From an uncultured Methanomethylovorans sp. (GTDB lineage: Archaea; Halobacteriota; Methanosarcinia; Methanosarcinales; Methanosarcinaceae): a DNA stretch of 10,820 bases. A model generated the notes under the pieces. The model ran no database searches. It was given only the letters and a program-made list of their open reading frames with translations, and had not been told where the DNA came from. The number at the start of each line of letters is the position of its first letter. The first letter of the stretch is position 1. The stretch spans positions 1 to 10,820 of the forward strand of contig CALBTS010000364.1 in NCBI GenBank assembly GCA_937968035.1, given 5' to 3'. This document shows, one piece after another, positions 1 to 7,181 of the stretch. The translations under genes were made by a program, and so were the position numbers.

Positions 1-51
1 GGGTATGGGAAAACAGCAACTCAGATGTTATTCGAGCAGGCAACGCAATGA
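1..51 (+). CDS. C-terminal end of a possible upstream gene (partial)
   Basis: Frame 1 is open from the window edge to a TGA at 49-51 and would encode a 16-residue tail beginning GYGKT. It lies 33 nt ahead of the first glycine-rich gene on the same strand, which fits a continuing operon. Frame 3 is also open here, to about position 102, so the frame choice is weak and no function can be given. Confidence 0.25.
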   Translation, partial: GYGKTATQMLFEQATQ

Positions 52-84
52 ACCGGCGAATAATTGCACGCAAAGGAGGTAACA

Positions 85-300
85 ATGGGATATGAAGACG
101 GAATAATTCAAACATGCGGATGGGGAAAAGGCAAAGCATGTGCGAGAGGAACGCACACAGCAGGGCATGGATGTGGTGCCGGTAACGGTGTAGGCACAAT
201 AACATACAATCAATACGATGGATGGGGAGACAACAACTCTCCCGCTGAGATGGGTGGAAATGCACGAGGATGTGGGAACATTAAAGCAAAGGGAGAATAA
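85..300 (+). CDS. small glycine-rich protein 1 (71 aa)
   Basis: The ATG at 85 follows a near-perfect SD (AAGGAGGT, 73-80). By hand count 19 of 71 residues are glycine, many in alternating runs such as GCGAGNGVG, with four cysteines (TCG, ACA, GCG and RGCG contexts) and aromatic or charged residues between. There is no signal peptide, membrane segment or catalytic motif. It is first of three adjacent glycine-rich genes, with its TAA one base before the next ATG, so they are almost certainly co-transcribed. The family is not recognised. Regular G-x-G spacing is known in polyglycine-type fibres and in adhesin tips of some phages, so a surface or structural role is possible but is inference only. 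The overlapping minus-strand frames have no comparable start signals. Confidence 0.7.
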   Translation: MGYEDGIIQTCGWGKGKACARGTHTAGHGCGAGNGVGTITYNQYDGWGDNNSPAEMGGNARGCGNIKAKGE

Positions 301-301
301 T

Positions 302-532
302 ATGCCAATAGAAGGACGACAAGACCTGCACATAATGGCCGACACCGGAAGAGGAAGAGGCACCAGCGGAGGAAGAGGCAGCACCGATAGAAAAACGTGC
401 TATGGTTATGGGCACGGTAGTGCACCCGACCAGGGCCTCATGTTGGTTGAATACAGTGGGTATGGTAGTGGTGTTGCCCACGGATTCGGTGAAAGAGACT
501 CCACCGGAGCAGACCACCCGCATGTGGAGTGA
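302..532 (+). CDS. small glycine-rich protein 2 (76 aa)
   Basis: The ATG at 302 is preceded by GGGAG at 291-295 with a 6-nt spacer, inside the end of gene 1. About 17 of 76 residues are glycine, arranged as G-x-G clusters (TGRGRGTSGGRG, CYGYGHG, SGYGSG, HGFGERD). The N-terminus is less glycine-rich and there is a single cysteine. The protein is acidic and histidine-containing at its C-terminus (DHPHVE). The composition matches proteins 1 and 3, suggesting ancient duplications or a shared structural job, although linear similarity is low. No named domain is recognised. Confidence 0.7.
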   Translation: MPIEGRQDLHIMADTGRGRGTSGGRGSTDRKTCYGYGHGSAPDQGLMLVEYSGYGSGVAHGFGERDSTGADHPHVE

Positions 533-534
533 CT

Positions 535-774
535 ATGTTTGAACGCGCACATGATGAAAGACATTCACACCACTTCAAGGGAACAGGAAACGGAAAAGGC
601 GACGCAGCTGGAATTGGATTCGAAAACAATGTGTACAGAAAACGCATCGGTGGGCGAGGCGACGGATTCGCAAAAGCAAGTGGGTACATCGACAAAACCG
701 GCGATGGCGACGACGACATACTGACATGCGGAACAGCATCTGGAATGGGAACACCCCGCTGCAACGGCAAGTAA
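535..774 (+). CDS. small glycine-rich protein 3 (79 aa)
   Basis: The ATG at 535 has GGAG at 526-529 with a 5-nt spacer and starts three bases after the TGA of the previous gene. A GTG at 529 overlapping that stop is an alternative that adds two residues. About 17 of 79 residues are glycine (KGTGNGKGD, GGRGDG, TGDGDDD). The C-terminus has two cysteines in TCGTASGMGTPRC, echoing TCGWGKGKAC near the start of protein 1. The N-terminus is histidine-rich. It ends 46 nt before the convergent end of the helicase gene. Function unknown. Confidence 0.7.
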   Translation: MFERAHDERHSHHFKGTGNGKGDAAGIGFENNVYRKRIGGRGDGFAKASGYIDKTGDGDDDILTCGTASGMGTPRCNGK

Positions 775-820
775 AAATATACCAGTATATCATTAAACTG
801 GCATCCTTAGATACCAGCAT

Positions 821-3430
821 TCATAGTTTCCACCTATATCCATCTCCTGTATTCGTAATAAAATTACGCCGCACGAAGTCATCAAGTATTGATTTTATCA
901 GGTCCTGAGACCAATCGAATACTACACAAGCAGTATCCAATTCCTCATTGGTAATTTTCTTTGAGTTGGTAAACTGGTCGGTGAGGTAAATAGTAATACC
1001 CATGAGAGATTCATCGGTAGGCATGGTCTGGAACGGGATGGTGCGGTCCTTCTTACTAACTGCATCTATAATCTCCACCATTGGTGTGGTTGCAGTATCG
1101 ACCGAGAACTCCACCAGCGGTTGCGATGGTGCTGGCCGACCCCCGTTCTTGGAAACGAACAGGTCAAACCTGGACTGAGCTTCATCATAAGACATATTGA
1201 ACTGTGACTCCAGGTCATAAACAATGTTCTTAGCGAGCCTGTCCCAGTGCACTGAACCTTCGCCATACATATCGTAACGCTCGAACTTACTGCGAATAAA
1301 CTCCAACGATGGCGTGTCTGGTAACCTGCGAATAACACGAGGGGTCTTGACTATGTTTAGAAGTACATCTACTTCTGAAACTGCTATTGGAACCTCCCAG
1401 AAAGAATGCCTTGTCAATTGTTCAGGCTCGAAATATTCGCATGTGTGCATGAACAGATCTTCGACGAACAGCAGATCCAATTCATTCACAACTGTTCTTT
1501 TATTGATAGCAGCAGATAACTCCACCATTTTCAGCAGTGTATCCTTCTGCCTCACGTTAGTATGAATGCGATTATGGTCCGTCAGCCTGAGAAACATCTC
1601 ATCAAGCAAAGGGTCCAGCTCATCGGTATAATCAACTTCAATCCCAGCACACTGTCTTAAATACTCTTCGATGCCAGGAGTATAGGTAAGCGACCGGATT
1701 TCTTCACCGGTGAAGCTCTTCTTCTTTTTGATAGACTTACTAGGCAGGCATGACATCCTATCTTCCTTCCCATCTTCTCCAATGTAGAACAGGAAAGAAT
1801 ATCGTTCCAGTGTAGAGATATCTTCACCATCAATGTAGTTACGACCAGCTGCTTTTTCTTCTTTCAAAATAAGTTCCATGATACACTTATCACGGTCATT
1901 GGTCCAGCCATATTCATCCATTACCTCCTGGCTGTATATTCCCCTGCAGTTCCTAAATGCAGTGTGTTGGGAATCATCACTGTCCCAATACTGTGCATAT
2001 TTGAGAACCCTCTCTCTTATTGAACTCAGGTATGAAGTATTGATGTTCGCAGTGGCTAACACTGTCCCTACCTTTGGAATCCTGAACTGTGTGCCTGCCA
2101 CCGACTTAACAAGCTCCGGCTGGTTCAACGGTGTTTTAAGCTGTGTGTACAGCTCAGGGTTGCTATAGAGTTCATCAATGCAAACCAGCTGTTCATGTGC
2201 GAGAACACCAGGGTTATACATTTTTGTTACCTGGCCATTAATCTTGATAGGCTCAGATGAACCTATAAGCCCAGGGTTAGAAGTAGTCCTGGCATCATAG
2301 AAACCAGCACTTAACAAAATCGTATACGGGTAATACTTAGACACCATTGACTTGCCCGTTGCTGAACGGCCAACCAGTAAAACATTGTGTGACCTTTCGC
2401 CGCACATGTTACAAAAGGCTGCCATGATCACAGCTGCTTTGGGATAATGTAATCCCACGATTTTATGGCCGAGCTTATCCAAGTGGATGTTATCAATCAT
2501 ATCACATAATTCCCACACAGCATGCCGTTTACCTTCCAGGACAACAGCTTCGGAACTGTAAACCTTTTGTACAATTCCTGCAACAAACAGGTAATGAGAC
2601 TTGTCATCATCGCTTGTCCGCACAACCACGGCTGCAGTAAACGACCCAATGGGTAAATCCACCAAAGATAGAACGGGAAGCAACGACTGATTGAAATTAA
2701 TGTGGGTTCCATAAACAGAGCGTTTAAGACGCTGATTACGGTCTTCCCTCAGCACCCCGAAACATTCAAGCTGTGAGCACCTTGAATTACTAGGCATTGG
2801 AAAATCAAAGTGCTCATACTCCTTGCACTTGCCACACATGTAGGTATAATCAAAAACATGCGACAGGTGGATGCACGGAGTATAATTCGATATCTCCACG
2901 AACTGTACTTTATCAGAATTGAAATCAAGAGTCGTAGTACCAATCGTGCCTTCGGGTATGTTAAATACAATATCAGGATTCCCTTTAAGCCTGCTGGTGA
3001 TATCGGGATAGGTATAAGCCTCTGTAATAAGAAGTTCATGCACATAAGGTGCAGCGTACATGTCATCGCTTTTGTTCACCATCTTCAACAGGTAAGACTC
3101 GGCCCTTGCGAAATACTCGGCATGAAAGGAATCATTGAGTATCCCGTTGTCCTTGTTGAAGTATGAACTGCGACGGATAGTGGATTTCAAATTCTTTAAG
3201 GTTTGTTCTCCCCGGAACTCCCCGGTAATGTCACTAAGCACCTGCTGGATACTGGGATACTTGTTACTGACAAGCCTCAACCTGAGTGCTTCGATAAACT
3301 TCACGGATACGTTGACCCCGATGTTATTCTTGAACATCTTACGGGCTTCATTCACGAACACCTCTTTCGTGAACAGGTATTGATATTCCGTATCTTCCGG
3401 AACAAGTTCGGCAAGGGGTTTAGATAACAT
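821..3430 (-). CDS. mcm: MCM-like replicative DNA helicase (AAA+ ATPase), 869 aa
   Basis: Archaeal MCM proteins form hexameric 3'-5' helicases that unwind DNA at origins and forks. Seen here, numbered from the ATG at 3430: a zinc-ribbon-like cysteine set C199, C202, C218, C223 in the N-terminal half; Walker A GRSATGKS at 354-361; Walker B LVCIDEL at 415-421; an MCM-type KVGTVLATAN strand with sensor-1 asparagine N462; a likely arginine finger in SIRERVLKYAQYW near 470; an MCM-type lid helix TNVRQKDTLLKMVELSAAIN near 624-643; and a C-terminal winged-helix region ending near 869. It is longer than typical archaeal MCM (about 650-700 aa) and divergent, as expected for a mobile-element copy. A GTG at 3487 would add 19 residues (888 aa), but a short hairpin (TGTACC-GTT-GGTACA, 3455-3469) in that stretch and the better context favour 3430. 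It lies downstream of the 207-aa gene, probably in one operon starting beside the iteron region. Confidence 0.9.
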   Translation of the reverse strand: MLSKPLAELVPEDTEYQYLFTKEVFVNEARKMFKNNIGVNVSVKFIEALRLRLVSNKYPSIQQVLSDITGEFRGEQTLKNLKSTIRRSSYFNKDNGILNDSFHAEYFARAESYLLKMVNKSDDMYAAPYVHELLITEAYTYPDITSRLKGNPDIVFNIPEGTIGTTTLDFNSDKVQFVEISNYTPCIHLSHVFDYTYMCGKCKEYEHFDFPMPSNSRCSQLECFGVLREDRNQRLKRSVYGTHINFNQSLLPVLSLVDLPIGSFTAAVVVRTSDDDKSHYLFVAGIVQKVYSSEAVVLEGKRHAVWELCDMIDNIHLDKLGHKIVGLHYPKAAVIMAAFCNMCGERSHNVLLVGRSATGKSMVSKYYPYTILLSAGFYDARTTSNPGLIGSSEPIKINGQVTKMYNPGVLAHEQLVCIDELYSNPELYTQLKTPLNQPELVKSVAGTQFRIPKVGTVLATANINTSYLSSIRERVLKYAQYWDSDDSQHTAFRNCRGIYSQEVMDEYGWTNDRDKCIMELILKEEKAAGRNYIDGEDISTLERYSFLFYIGEDGKEDRMSCLPSKSIKKKKSFTGEEIRSLTYTPGIEEYLRQCAGIEVDYTDELDPLLDEMFLRLTDHNRIHTNVRQKDTLLKMVELSAAINKRTVVNELDLLFVEDLFMHTCEYFEPEQLTRHSFWEVPIAVSEVDVLLNIVKTPRVIRRLPDTPSLEFIRSKFERYDMYGEGSVHWDRLAKNIVYDLESQFNMSYDEAQSRFDLFVSKNGGRPAPSQPLVEFSVDTATTPMVEIIDAVSKKDRTIPFQTMPTDESLMGITIYLTDQFTNSKKITNEELDTACVVFDWSQDLIKSILDDFVRRNFITNTGDGYRWKL

Positions 3431-3513
3431 GGTTACACCAGTCCCCCGACATAGTGTACCGTTGGTACATTGACAGCCATTACACACACACCCATCAATT
3501 AGTTAAGAAGTAA

Positions 3514-4137
3514 TCAAAGTTCTCCGCACATTACATCGGACACGCAGAGAACATCGCCCACGAGGTAGCGAGGGTACACAAATCCATTGAGAGAAGACGG
3601 TACGCTGCGCATTTCAGTAAAGGCAACGGTCCAGCATTCCCTGTCAATCTCATGCACCAGTGAGTTCGGCAACGGGATGCAAACATAATTGCCCATCTGC
3701 CTTGCCAGCTTGTTGAAGGTATAGACAGGCCCAAGCTGTTCTTCCCCTATATAGAACAGCTGCACCATCCACATGCTCCTGTAATCGCTCAGTAAACCAT
3801 CCCTGAACAGAGAGTTGGGCAGACGGATGCAACGACCAACAGGACCATACTTCTGTACTCTTCCATGGAACAGGCACACTCCAAGGACATCCAGCTGAGG
3901 TACATCGGTGACCACGTTGTAATAGTGATAATCCTTCACAACTCCCTTCTGGTCCTCGAACGAACGGAACTCAACATGCTTCAACGGCACGTTGGCAAGG
4001 GACCTGTACAGCCTGGTCCTCTCTCTGGCCCTCTCTTCACCGTAATACTCCACGGAACAAGACTCGGCAGACGAAGCAAGATTCGGAACACTGACATTTG
4101 CACAACACGGTTTGACAAAGTTAGTACTACAATTCAT
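3514..4137 (-). CDS. unknown protein with two LPNSL repeats, co-transcribed with MCM (207 aa)
   Basis: This is the first gene of the minus-strand replication operon. Its ATG at 4137 has no SD but sits about 36-43 nt downstream of a TATA box, so its mRNA likely has a very short leader. The protein contains two copies of a C-I-x-LPNSL motif exactly 50 residues apart (103-110 and 153-160), each preceded by a glycine or tyrosine strand and followed by an acidic, aromatic segment, so the C-terminal half looks like a tandem repeat. Seven cysteines occur, including CC at 11-12. The motif loosely resembles the strand-IP-helix layout of AbrB-type swapped-hairpin DNA-binding domains, but that is a guess. 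Position and pairing with the helicase suggest an origin-binding or regulatory role (inference). Confidence 0.75.
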   Translation of the reverse strand: MNCSTNFVKPCCANVSVPNLASSAESCSVEYYGEERARERTRLYRSLANVPLKHVEFRSFEDQKGVVKDYHYYNVVTDVPQLDVLGVCLFHGRVQKYGPVGRCIRLPNSLFRDGLLSDYRSMWMVQLFYIGEEQLGPVYTFNKLARQMGNYVCIPLPNSLVHEIDRECWTVAFTEMRSVPSSLNGFVYPRYLVGDVLCVSDVMCGEL

Positions 4138-4172
4138 TCACAACACGCTCACATATCTAATACAGATAATAG

Positions 4173-4180
4173 TATATATA
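4173..4180 (-). promoter_or_regulatory. TATA box of the MCM operon
   Basis: TATATATA lies 36-43 nt upstream of the ATG at 4137 on the minus strand. With the usual archaeal spacing of about 25 nt from TATA to transcription start, the leader would be only around a dozen bases, which explains the absence of an SD. Confidence 0.5.
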
Positions 4181-4233
4181 CATTCTTATCAGGTTCTTCC
4201 TAAATAAATTCGTACAACTAATCAATGAAGGGA

Positions 4234-4293
4234 ACCACCGTATCCGCTGGGGTTATTTTTTATAGCAGATTCAGCATCGGCGGATGCGGTGGT
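4234..4293. repeat. 14-bp inverted repeat at the left edge of the putative origin
   Basis: ACCACCGTATCCGC (4234-4247) is matched by GCGGATGCGGTGGT (4280-4293), pairing 13 of 14 positions with a T-G wobble at the other. The 32-nt loop contains a T-run. It lies between the minus-strand promoter and the iterons and could be an extruded hairpin, a protein site or a transcript-level structure. Confidence 0.6.
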
Positions 4294-4476
4294 AAGCATA
4301 GCTCACTTCGGTTAGACATTTATCACTTCACAACAATATACAGCTTCATATATTCAAAGAGTGATAATATGTACTCAGGAAAGTGCACCCCCTATAACTA
4401 ATAATAATAAAGTATTATCTAATAATAAATGATATCAGTAGTAATAGTAATAGTAAAGTATTATTTAGAGTATTAT

Positions 4477-4735
4477 CAAAGTACTTTGTAAATAAAAAAG
4501 TACTTTATAAAAGTATGTATTATGTAAGGGGTACTTTGGGGGTAAAAAACAAAGTACTTTGTAAAAAGAAATAGTACTTTGTAAATTGTTAATAAATTTA
4601 TACATGCGTTAAAAACGGTATTTAGTGCCTGCTAATACACATTAGTACTTTAACGGTACTTTGTAAGTACTCTAACTTAGTACTTTGTGTAAAGTACGCC
4701 CCTTGTTTGAGGTATTGAGGGTAAAATACTTTGTT
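4477..4735. other. putative replication origin with palindromic AAAGTACTTTG iterons
   Basis: About ten copies or half-copies of a site centred on GTAC were located: 4477-4488 (CAAAGTACTTTG, a perfect palindrome), 4497-4506, 4531-4538, 4550-4561, 4573-4582, 4644-4651, 4655-4664, 4666-4671, 4679-4690, 4691-4697 and a degenerate one near 4725-4733. They sit in strongly AT-rich DNA, with simple AGTAAT/TAATAATAA runs at 4400-4475 that could be the unwinding element. The region lies between divergent promoters, beside a helicase operon. The arrangement is typical of an origin bound by an element-encoded initiator. The same sites could alternatively be operators controlling both promoters. No known ORB motif was recognised. 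Confidence 0.65.
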
Positions 4736-4786
4736 TTTTGAAACATAGTACCCCACGGTTCCAAAAGGCCCATTAAACTAAAGTAT

Positions 4787-4840
4787 AAAATATATTCACA
4801 GAGTGTTGACCAAACGAATCGATTTGACTGAATATATTTT
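4787..4840. repeat. perfect 12-bp inverted repeat at the right edge of the putative origin
   Basis: AAAATATATTCA (4787-4798) and TGAATATATTTT (4829-4840) are exact reverse complements separated by 30 nt that include GTTGACCAAACGAATCGATT. The pair lies between the iteron cluster and the promoter of the gene at 4912, and may bind a protein that regulates replication or that promoter. Confidence 0.6.
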
Positions 4841-4870
4841 TAATGTTGGAATAAATACCGATGCTTTGGG

Positions 4871-4880
4871 TTTATATACT
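4871..4880 (+). promoter_or_regulatory. TATA box for the gene at 4912
   Basis: TTTATATACT preceded by a purine-bearing CTTTGGG lies 34-39 nt upstream of the ATG. This gives a predicted leader of around ten bases and matches the layout of the divergent MCM-operon promoter. Confidence 0.5.
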
Positions 4881-4911
4881 ATGAAGCATAATCACTACGC
4901 TGTGACACTGC

Positions 4912-5205
4912 ATGGTAAGGAAAACAACCATTTCTCCTGATACACTTCAACGAGTTCGTGACCTGTGCCCTGAAAACATCACGGTAGACCAATTCATTCA
5001 CATCCTCCTCGACTACGGCAGTGGTGACATGTGTTCCCACACCAACCGTATCACTGTGATGAGCTTGCCCACCGACGAGAAGGGCTACATTGACATCCCG
5101 GCTACCCTTGAACAGCTTGACCATGTCCGCCGTGGCCGCATGCATAAATGCCTTTACCGTATCTGCCTACGCTGCAACCGTGTCGAGGGCATCCACGCCC
5201 TGTGA
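4912..5205 (+). CDS. unknown 97-aa protein with C-terminal cysteine cluster
   Basis: The start at ATG 4912 is chosen from the upstream TATA box; there is no SD. The N-terminal ~35 residues look helical (TISPDTLQRVRDLCPE, VDQFIHILLDYG). The C-terminus is basic with CLYRICLRC, giving C139-like spacing absent elsewhere but a C-x4-C-x2-C set that might bind a metal with the earlier cysteines at about 19 and 41. GC content is clearly higher than in the origin region just upstream. It is the first gene transcribed rightward from the putative origin, a position often taken by regulators or initiators (inference). Family not recognised. Confidence 0.7.
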   Translation: MVRKTTISPDTLQRVRDLCPENITVDQFIHILLDYGSGDMCSHTNRITVMSLPTDEKGYIDIPATLEQLDHVRRGRMHKCLYRICLRCNRVEGIHAL

Positions 5206-5237
5206 ACCAACTGGCTAACGGACCAACTGGCTAACGG
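5206..5237 (+). repeat. tandem duplication of a 16-bp unit
   Basis: ACCAACTGGCTAACGG occurs twice without interruption (5206-5221, 5222-5237), followed by a further ACCA. It begins at the stop codon of the preceding gene and leads into structured element A. Confidence 0.9.
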
Positions 5238-5253
5238 ACCACACCTGCGGAGA

Positions 5254-5562
5254 CGATGGTGCAGCGTGCCATCGGTTACCATCTTGCTACTCTATGTGCT
5301 CGACGAGTAGACCGGCCACGGCCGGAAATATCAGGGCCCTTCCACCCCCGGCCACCCAGTACCTTCGGTAACTCCCAGTGACCTACGGTCACACGCTAAT
5401 GAGACAAGATCGTGGTGGGACAGTCCCTGGTGAGACAAGGTTTCCGCATTCAGGTCATCCGCAATAAATCCGTCGGTGAAGCGTCCCCGCCGGAATTATT
5501 ACGGATGACCTTCGGTGCGGAACGATTTCTTTGTTCTCTTCACGAGCAAGAGAGCAGGAGAA
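5254..5562 (+). ncRNA. structured element A: leader of the 5568-6434 operon
   Basis: This 300-nt stretch has no convincing gene but dense pairing. In order: hairpin CGATGG/CCATCG (5254-5274); GACGAGTAGA, then hairpin CCGGCC-AC-GGCCGG (5312-5325), then AAATAT; a C-rich strand; AGTACC-TTC-GGTAACT (5359-5373); GTGACC-TAC-GGTCAC (5378-5392), then the 15-nt strand ACGCTAATGAGACAA; GGGAC-A-GTCCC near 5418-5427; a long stem of 5443-5467 with 5496-5521 (AGGTCATCCGCAATAA against TTATTACGGATGACCT, plus TCCGCA/TGCGGA outside an internal loop); and the SD hairpin. Element B repeats most of these parts in order with altered but still paired stems. Likely a structured 5' leader (riboswitch-like, protein-binding or translational control). 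A DNA-level function is not excluded. Confidence 0.6.
5530..5562 (+). promoter_or_regulatory. 33-nt SD hairpin module, copy 1
   Basis: The 33 bases are identical to 7435-7467. GTTCTCTT and AAGAGAGC form an 8-bp stem (one G-U pair) with loop CACGAGC, followed immediately by AGGAG, the SD for the ATG at 5568 (7-nt spacer). The stem directly abutting the SD suggests translational control. Confidence 0.75.
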
Positions 5563-5567
5563 GTACA

Positions 5568-5801
5568 ATGTCTACACATGGTCTAGCAACCAAGAAGATG
5601 CTCAGAGTGGCATCAGCAGTAAAGAGCTGCCTCATGGCAGAGATAAACACTATTTCAGATGATATAGAGTTCAAGGAAGAACTCTACGAAGATGTCAGAA
5701 GAATCGAGTACATCTCAGCAGAGGCAATCGGCCTCGGATGGATCGACTCTATAGACTCACTGTGGCTCAGAGACATGGGCAAGGAATGGGGGGTGCTCTA
5801 A
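5568..5801 (+). CDS. small unknown protein of cassette 1 (77 aa)
   Basis: The start is ATG 5568, with AGGAG at 5556-5560 at the end of the conserved leader module. The frame is open further upstream only because it runs through the structured leader. The protein begins MSTHG, like the MSIHM of the gene at 7474 behind the identical leader. It is acidic and mostly helical (DDIEFKEELYEDVRRIEYIS) and ends DMGKEWGVL. There is no cysteine pair or membrane segment. Its TAA directly abuts the next ATG, and a G-run near its end serves as that gene's SD, so the two are translationally coupled. Function unknown. Confidence 0.75.
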   Translation: MSTHGLATKKMLRVASAVKSCLMAEINTISDDIEFKEELYEDVRRIEYISAEAIGLGWIDSIDSLWLRDMGKEWGVL

Positions 5802-6434
5802 ATGCAAGCACTCCTTCAAGAATGGGTGGCAACACCCAAATATTCTTTCCTTGAAAACAATCCAGAGCTTGCCAGAGAGTTCGCACTGGTGGAAGAGAAG
5901 TACGCACCAAAGGGCGAAGTCGTCAGCAGGCCACTGCCGGAGAAGACGACCTCCAGGATGATTACGGAATGTGGCTGCTGTGGCAAGCTCATCACAGGCG
6001 GCATGAAGGCATACATCACTAAGGCCCTGCCAACAGGCATGGAGCACTGGAGGGAATATGCAAACCCTGCCTGGATACCTATCAAAAGGCAGAAGTTGAA
6101 GGTGAAGAACGAGCTGGGCGAATGGACTGTCAAGGTGCAGGTCACTAACCTGAACCAAGAGGGAGCAAAGCCCACGTACTTCGAGAAGGTCAGGCCCATA
6201 AACGCAACGTGGATGTGCGAAGAATGTCACAGCAAGCCGTTCACTGCAGCGGTCAGCAACATGGACCCATCACCAGAAGCCACACTGGACATAGCAGATG
6301 GCATAAGGAGCTGGAAACAGAAGTTCGGTGGCAGGCTGGTAGTGGTCGGGTTCGGTAGGCCCATAGACAGTACAGTGCAGATGGTCTGTAAACAACTGGG
6401 AGTCACTTACCAAGAAAGCAAATGGAGGGTGTGA
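5802..6434 (+). CDS. two-CxxC zinc-ribbon protein, paralogue of the gene at 8783 (210 aa)
   Basis: The ATG at 5802 follows the TAA of the previous gene without a gap, with GGGGGG about ten bases upstream as SD. C57/C60 (ECGCCGK) and C139/C142 (MCEECH) form the likely metal site with 78 residues between the pairs. A C-terminal block QKFGGRLVVVGFGRP...VCKQLGV (173-201) looks like a beta-alpha unit. The protein from 8783 has the same plan (CQVCGK, CQDC, KKFGQRLTVEIFGRF...CSKLGI), so the two are paralogues with a longer N-terminus here. The insert between the CxxC pairs carries many basic residues and tryptophans, which would suit nucleic-acid or protein binding. No enzyme motif seen and no named family recognised. 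Confidence 0.8.
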   Translation: MQALLQEWVATPKYSFLENNPELAREFALVEEKYAPKGEVVSRPLPEKTTSRMITECGCCGKLITGGMKAYITKALPTGMEHWREYANPAWIPIKRQKLKVKNELGEWTVKVQVTNLNQEGAKPTYFEKVRPINATWMCEECHSKPFTAAVSNMDPSPEATLDIADGIRSWKQKFGGRLVVVGFGRPIDSTVQMVCKQLGVTYQESKWRV

Positions 6435-6458
6435 CGAGCAGCAGCATCGCCCTGCTCA

Positions 6459-6492
6459 CTTAAACCTGCCGGAAGCGTCCGTCAGGTTTAAG
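6459..6492 (+). terminator. strong hairpin between operons, possible terminator
   Basis: CTTAAACCTG (6459-6468) and CAGGTTTAAG (6483-6492) are perfectly complementary, and the interior continues as CGGA-AGCG-TCCG. A smaller stem GAGCAG/CTGCTC (6436-6457) precedes it. A run of seven Ts follows about 17 nt later (near 6509-6517), too far for a classical bacterial terminator but compatible with archaeal T-rich termination or an mRNA-stabilising structure. Confidence 0.45.
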
Positions 6493-6547
6493 GATTGGGC
6501 TACTAAACATTTTTTTACATTTTAATAAATAAAGGAGAGTTAGAAAC

Positions 6548-6997
6548 ATGTCCAATATGGAAGCTAAGTTAGACAGAGTAAAGATGTCAAAGAGGGCCAT
6601 CAGGTCACTCAGGCTATTCAAAGCCATTCACGATAAGCACTGCACTCACGAAGGTGGGATGCAGCCAGATACTACTTACACTGGTCGAGCATGGTGCAAA
6701 TCCACCTGCAAATGTGGTGCAGTGGCGTTCGTGCTCGGTCCATTGGACAGCAACTTCGAGGGATACCTCCCACAGTCCTACTTCGGAACTCAGAAGAGGG
6801 AGGACATAGCTCTCAGACAAATGGTCTGCGATTGCTGCGGAGAACGCATCACAGCAGCAGTCAACGAACCGACCCGGCTGTGCTATGCATGTGGAACGCT
6901 CAACGACACTACGAAGGTCACGAGCAAGCGTGGCATCCGTGGAGCCGGCTTCGAGGAGAAGCCAACTATGTACTACAGGACGGGACGTGGGCAGTGA
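6548..6997 (+). CDS. zinc-ribbon protein, unknown family (149 aa)
   Basis: The ATG at 6548 has AAAGGAGAG upstream (about 10-nt spacing). There are nine cysteines: C32, C50, C54, C56, then VCDCCGE (94-97) and LCYACG (112-115), the last two pairs forming a classic four-cysteine zinc ribbon with a 14-residue spacing. The N-terminal 30 residues are basic and helical (RVKMSKRAIRSLRLFKAIHDK); the C-terminus is basic and glycine-containing. It stands alone between hairpin-rich intergenic regions. The zinc ribbon with a basic helix suggests nucleic-acid binding or transcription regulation, by inference only. A minus-strand frame of equal length exists here but lacks start signals and recognisable motifs. 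Confidence 0.75.
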   Translation: MSNMEAKLDRVKMSKRAIRSLRLFKAIHDKHCTHEGGMQPDTTYTGRAWCKSTCKCGAVAFVLGPLDSNFEGYLPQSYFGTQKREDIALRQMVCDCCGERITAAVNEPTRLCYACGTLNDTTKVTSKRGIRGAGFEEKPTMYYRTGRGQ

Positions 6998-7181
6998 TGC
7001 CCTGTCATTTTTTAGACAGTGCGTTGAACTGGATAGAGCACAATCCACCAACAGGCTCAACAATTTTTCGATGCTGTCTATTTTGGCTTCTAATCAAAGA
7101 ACTCATCACAAGATGAACTGCTACCCGTCTTGACCACAGTTCGTGCCACAGTGGACAAGAATGCGCCCTTATTGTTCAATC
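6998..7181. other. intergenic stretch with weak structure
   Basis: No convincing gene. It holds a small stem CTGTC/GACAG around a T-run just after the 6548 gene, which may act as its terminator, and a CCAC/GTGG pairing near 7134-7154 that may be the start of element B. Short plus-strand frames here have no SD and are judged spurious. Confidence 0.4.

Noticed and set aside
438..770. Minus-strand frames overlapping the glycine-rich genes
   Set aside because: They are proline/serine/arginine-rich mirrors of G-rich codons, without SD or promoter; the plus-strand genes have clear SDs and tight spacing.
4477..4697. Repeated AGTACTTTG units resembling a short-repeat array or CRISPR
   Set aside because: Units are about 10 bp, palindromic and irregularly spaced, with no uniform spacers and no cas genes; they fit iterons better.
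5412..5567. Upstream extension of the 77-aa protein
   Set aside because: The open frame passes through the long stem and the SD hairpin shared with element B; the SD places the start at 5568.
5757..6230. Minus-strand 157-codon frame opposite the 5568 and 5802 genes
   Set aside because: It spans the junction of two well-supported coupled plus-strand genes and has no start signal.
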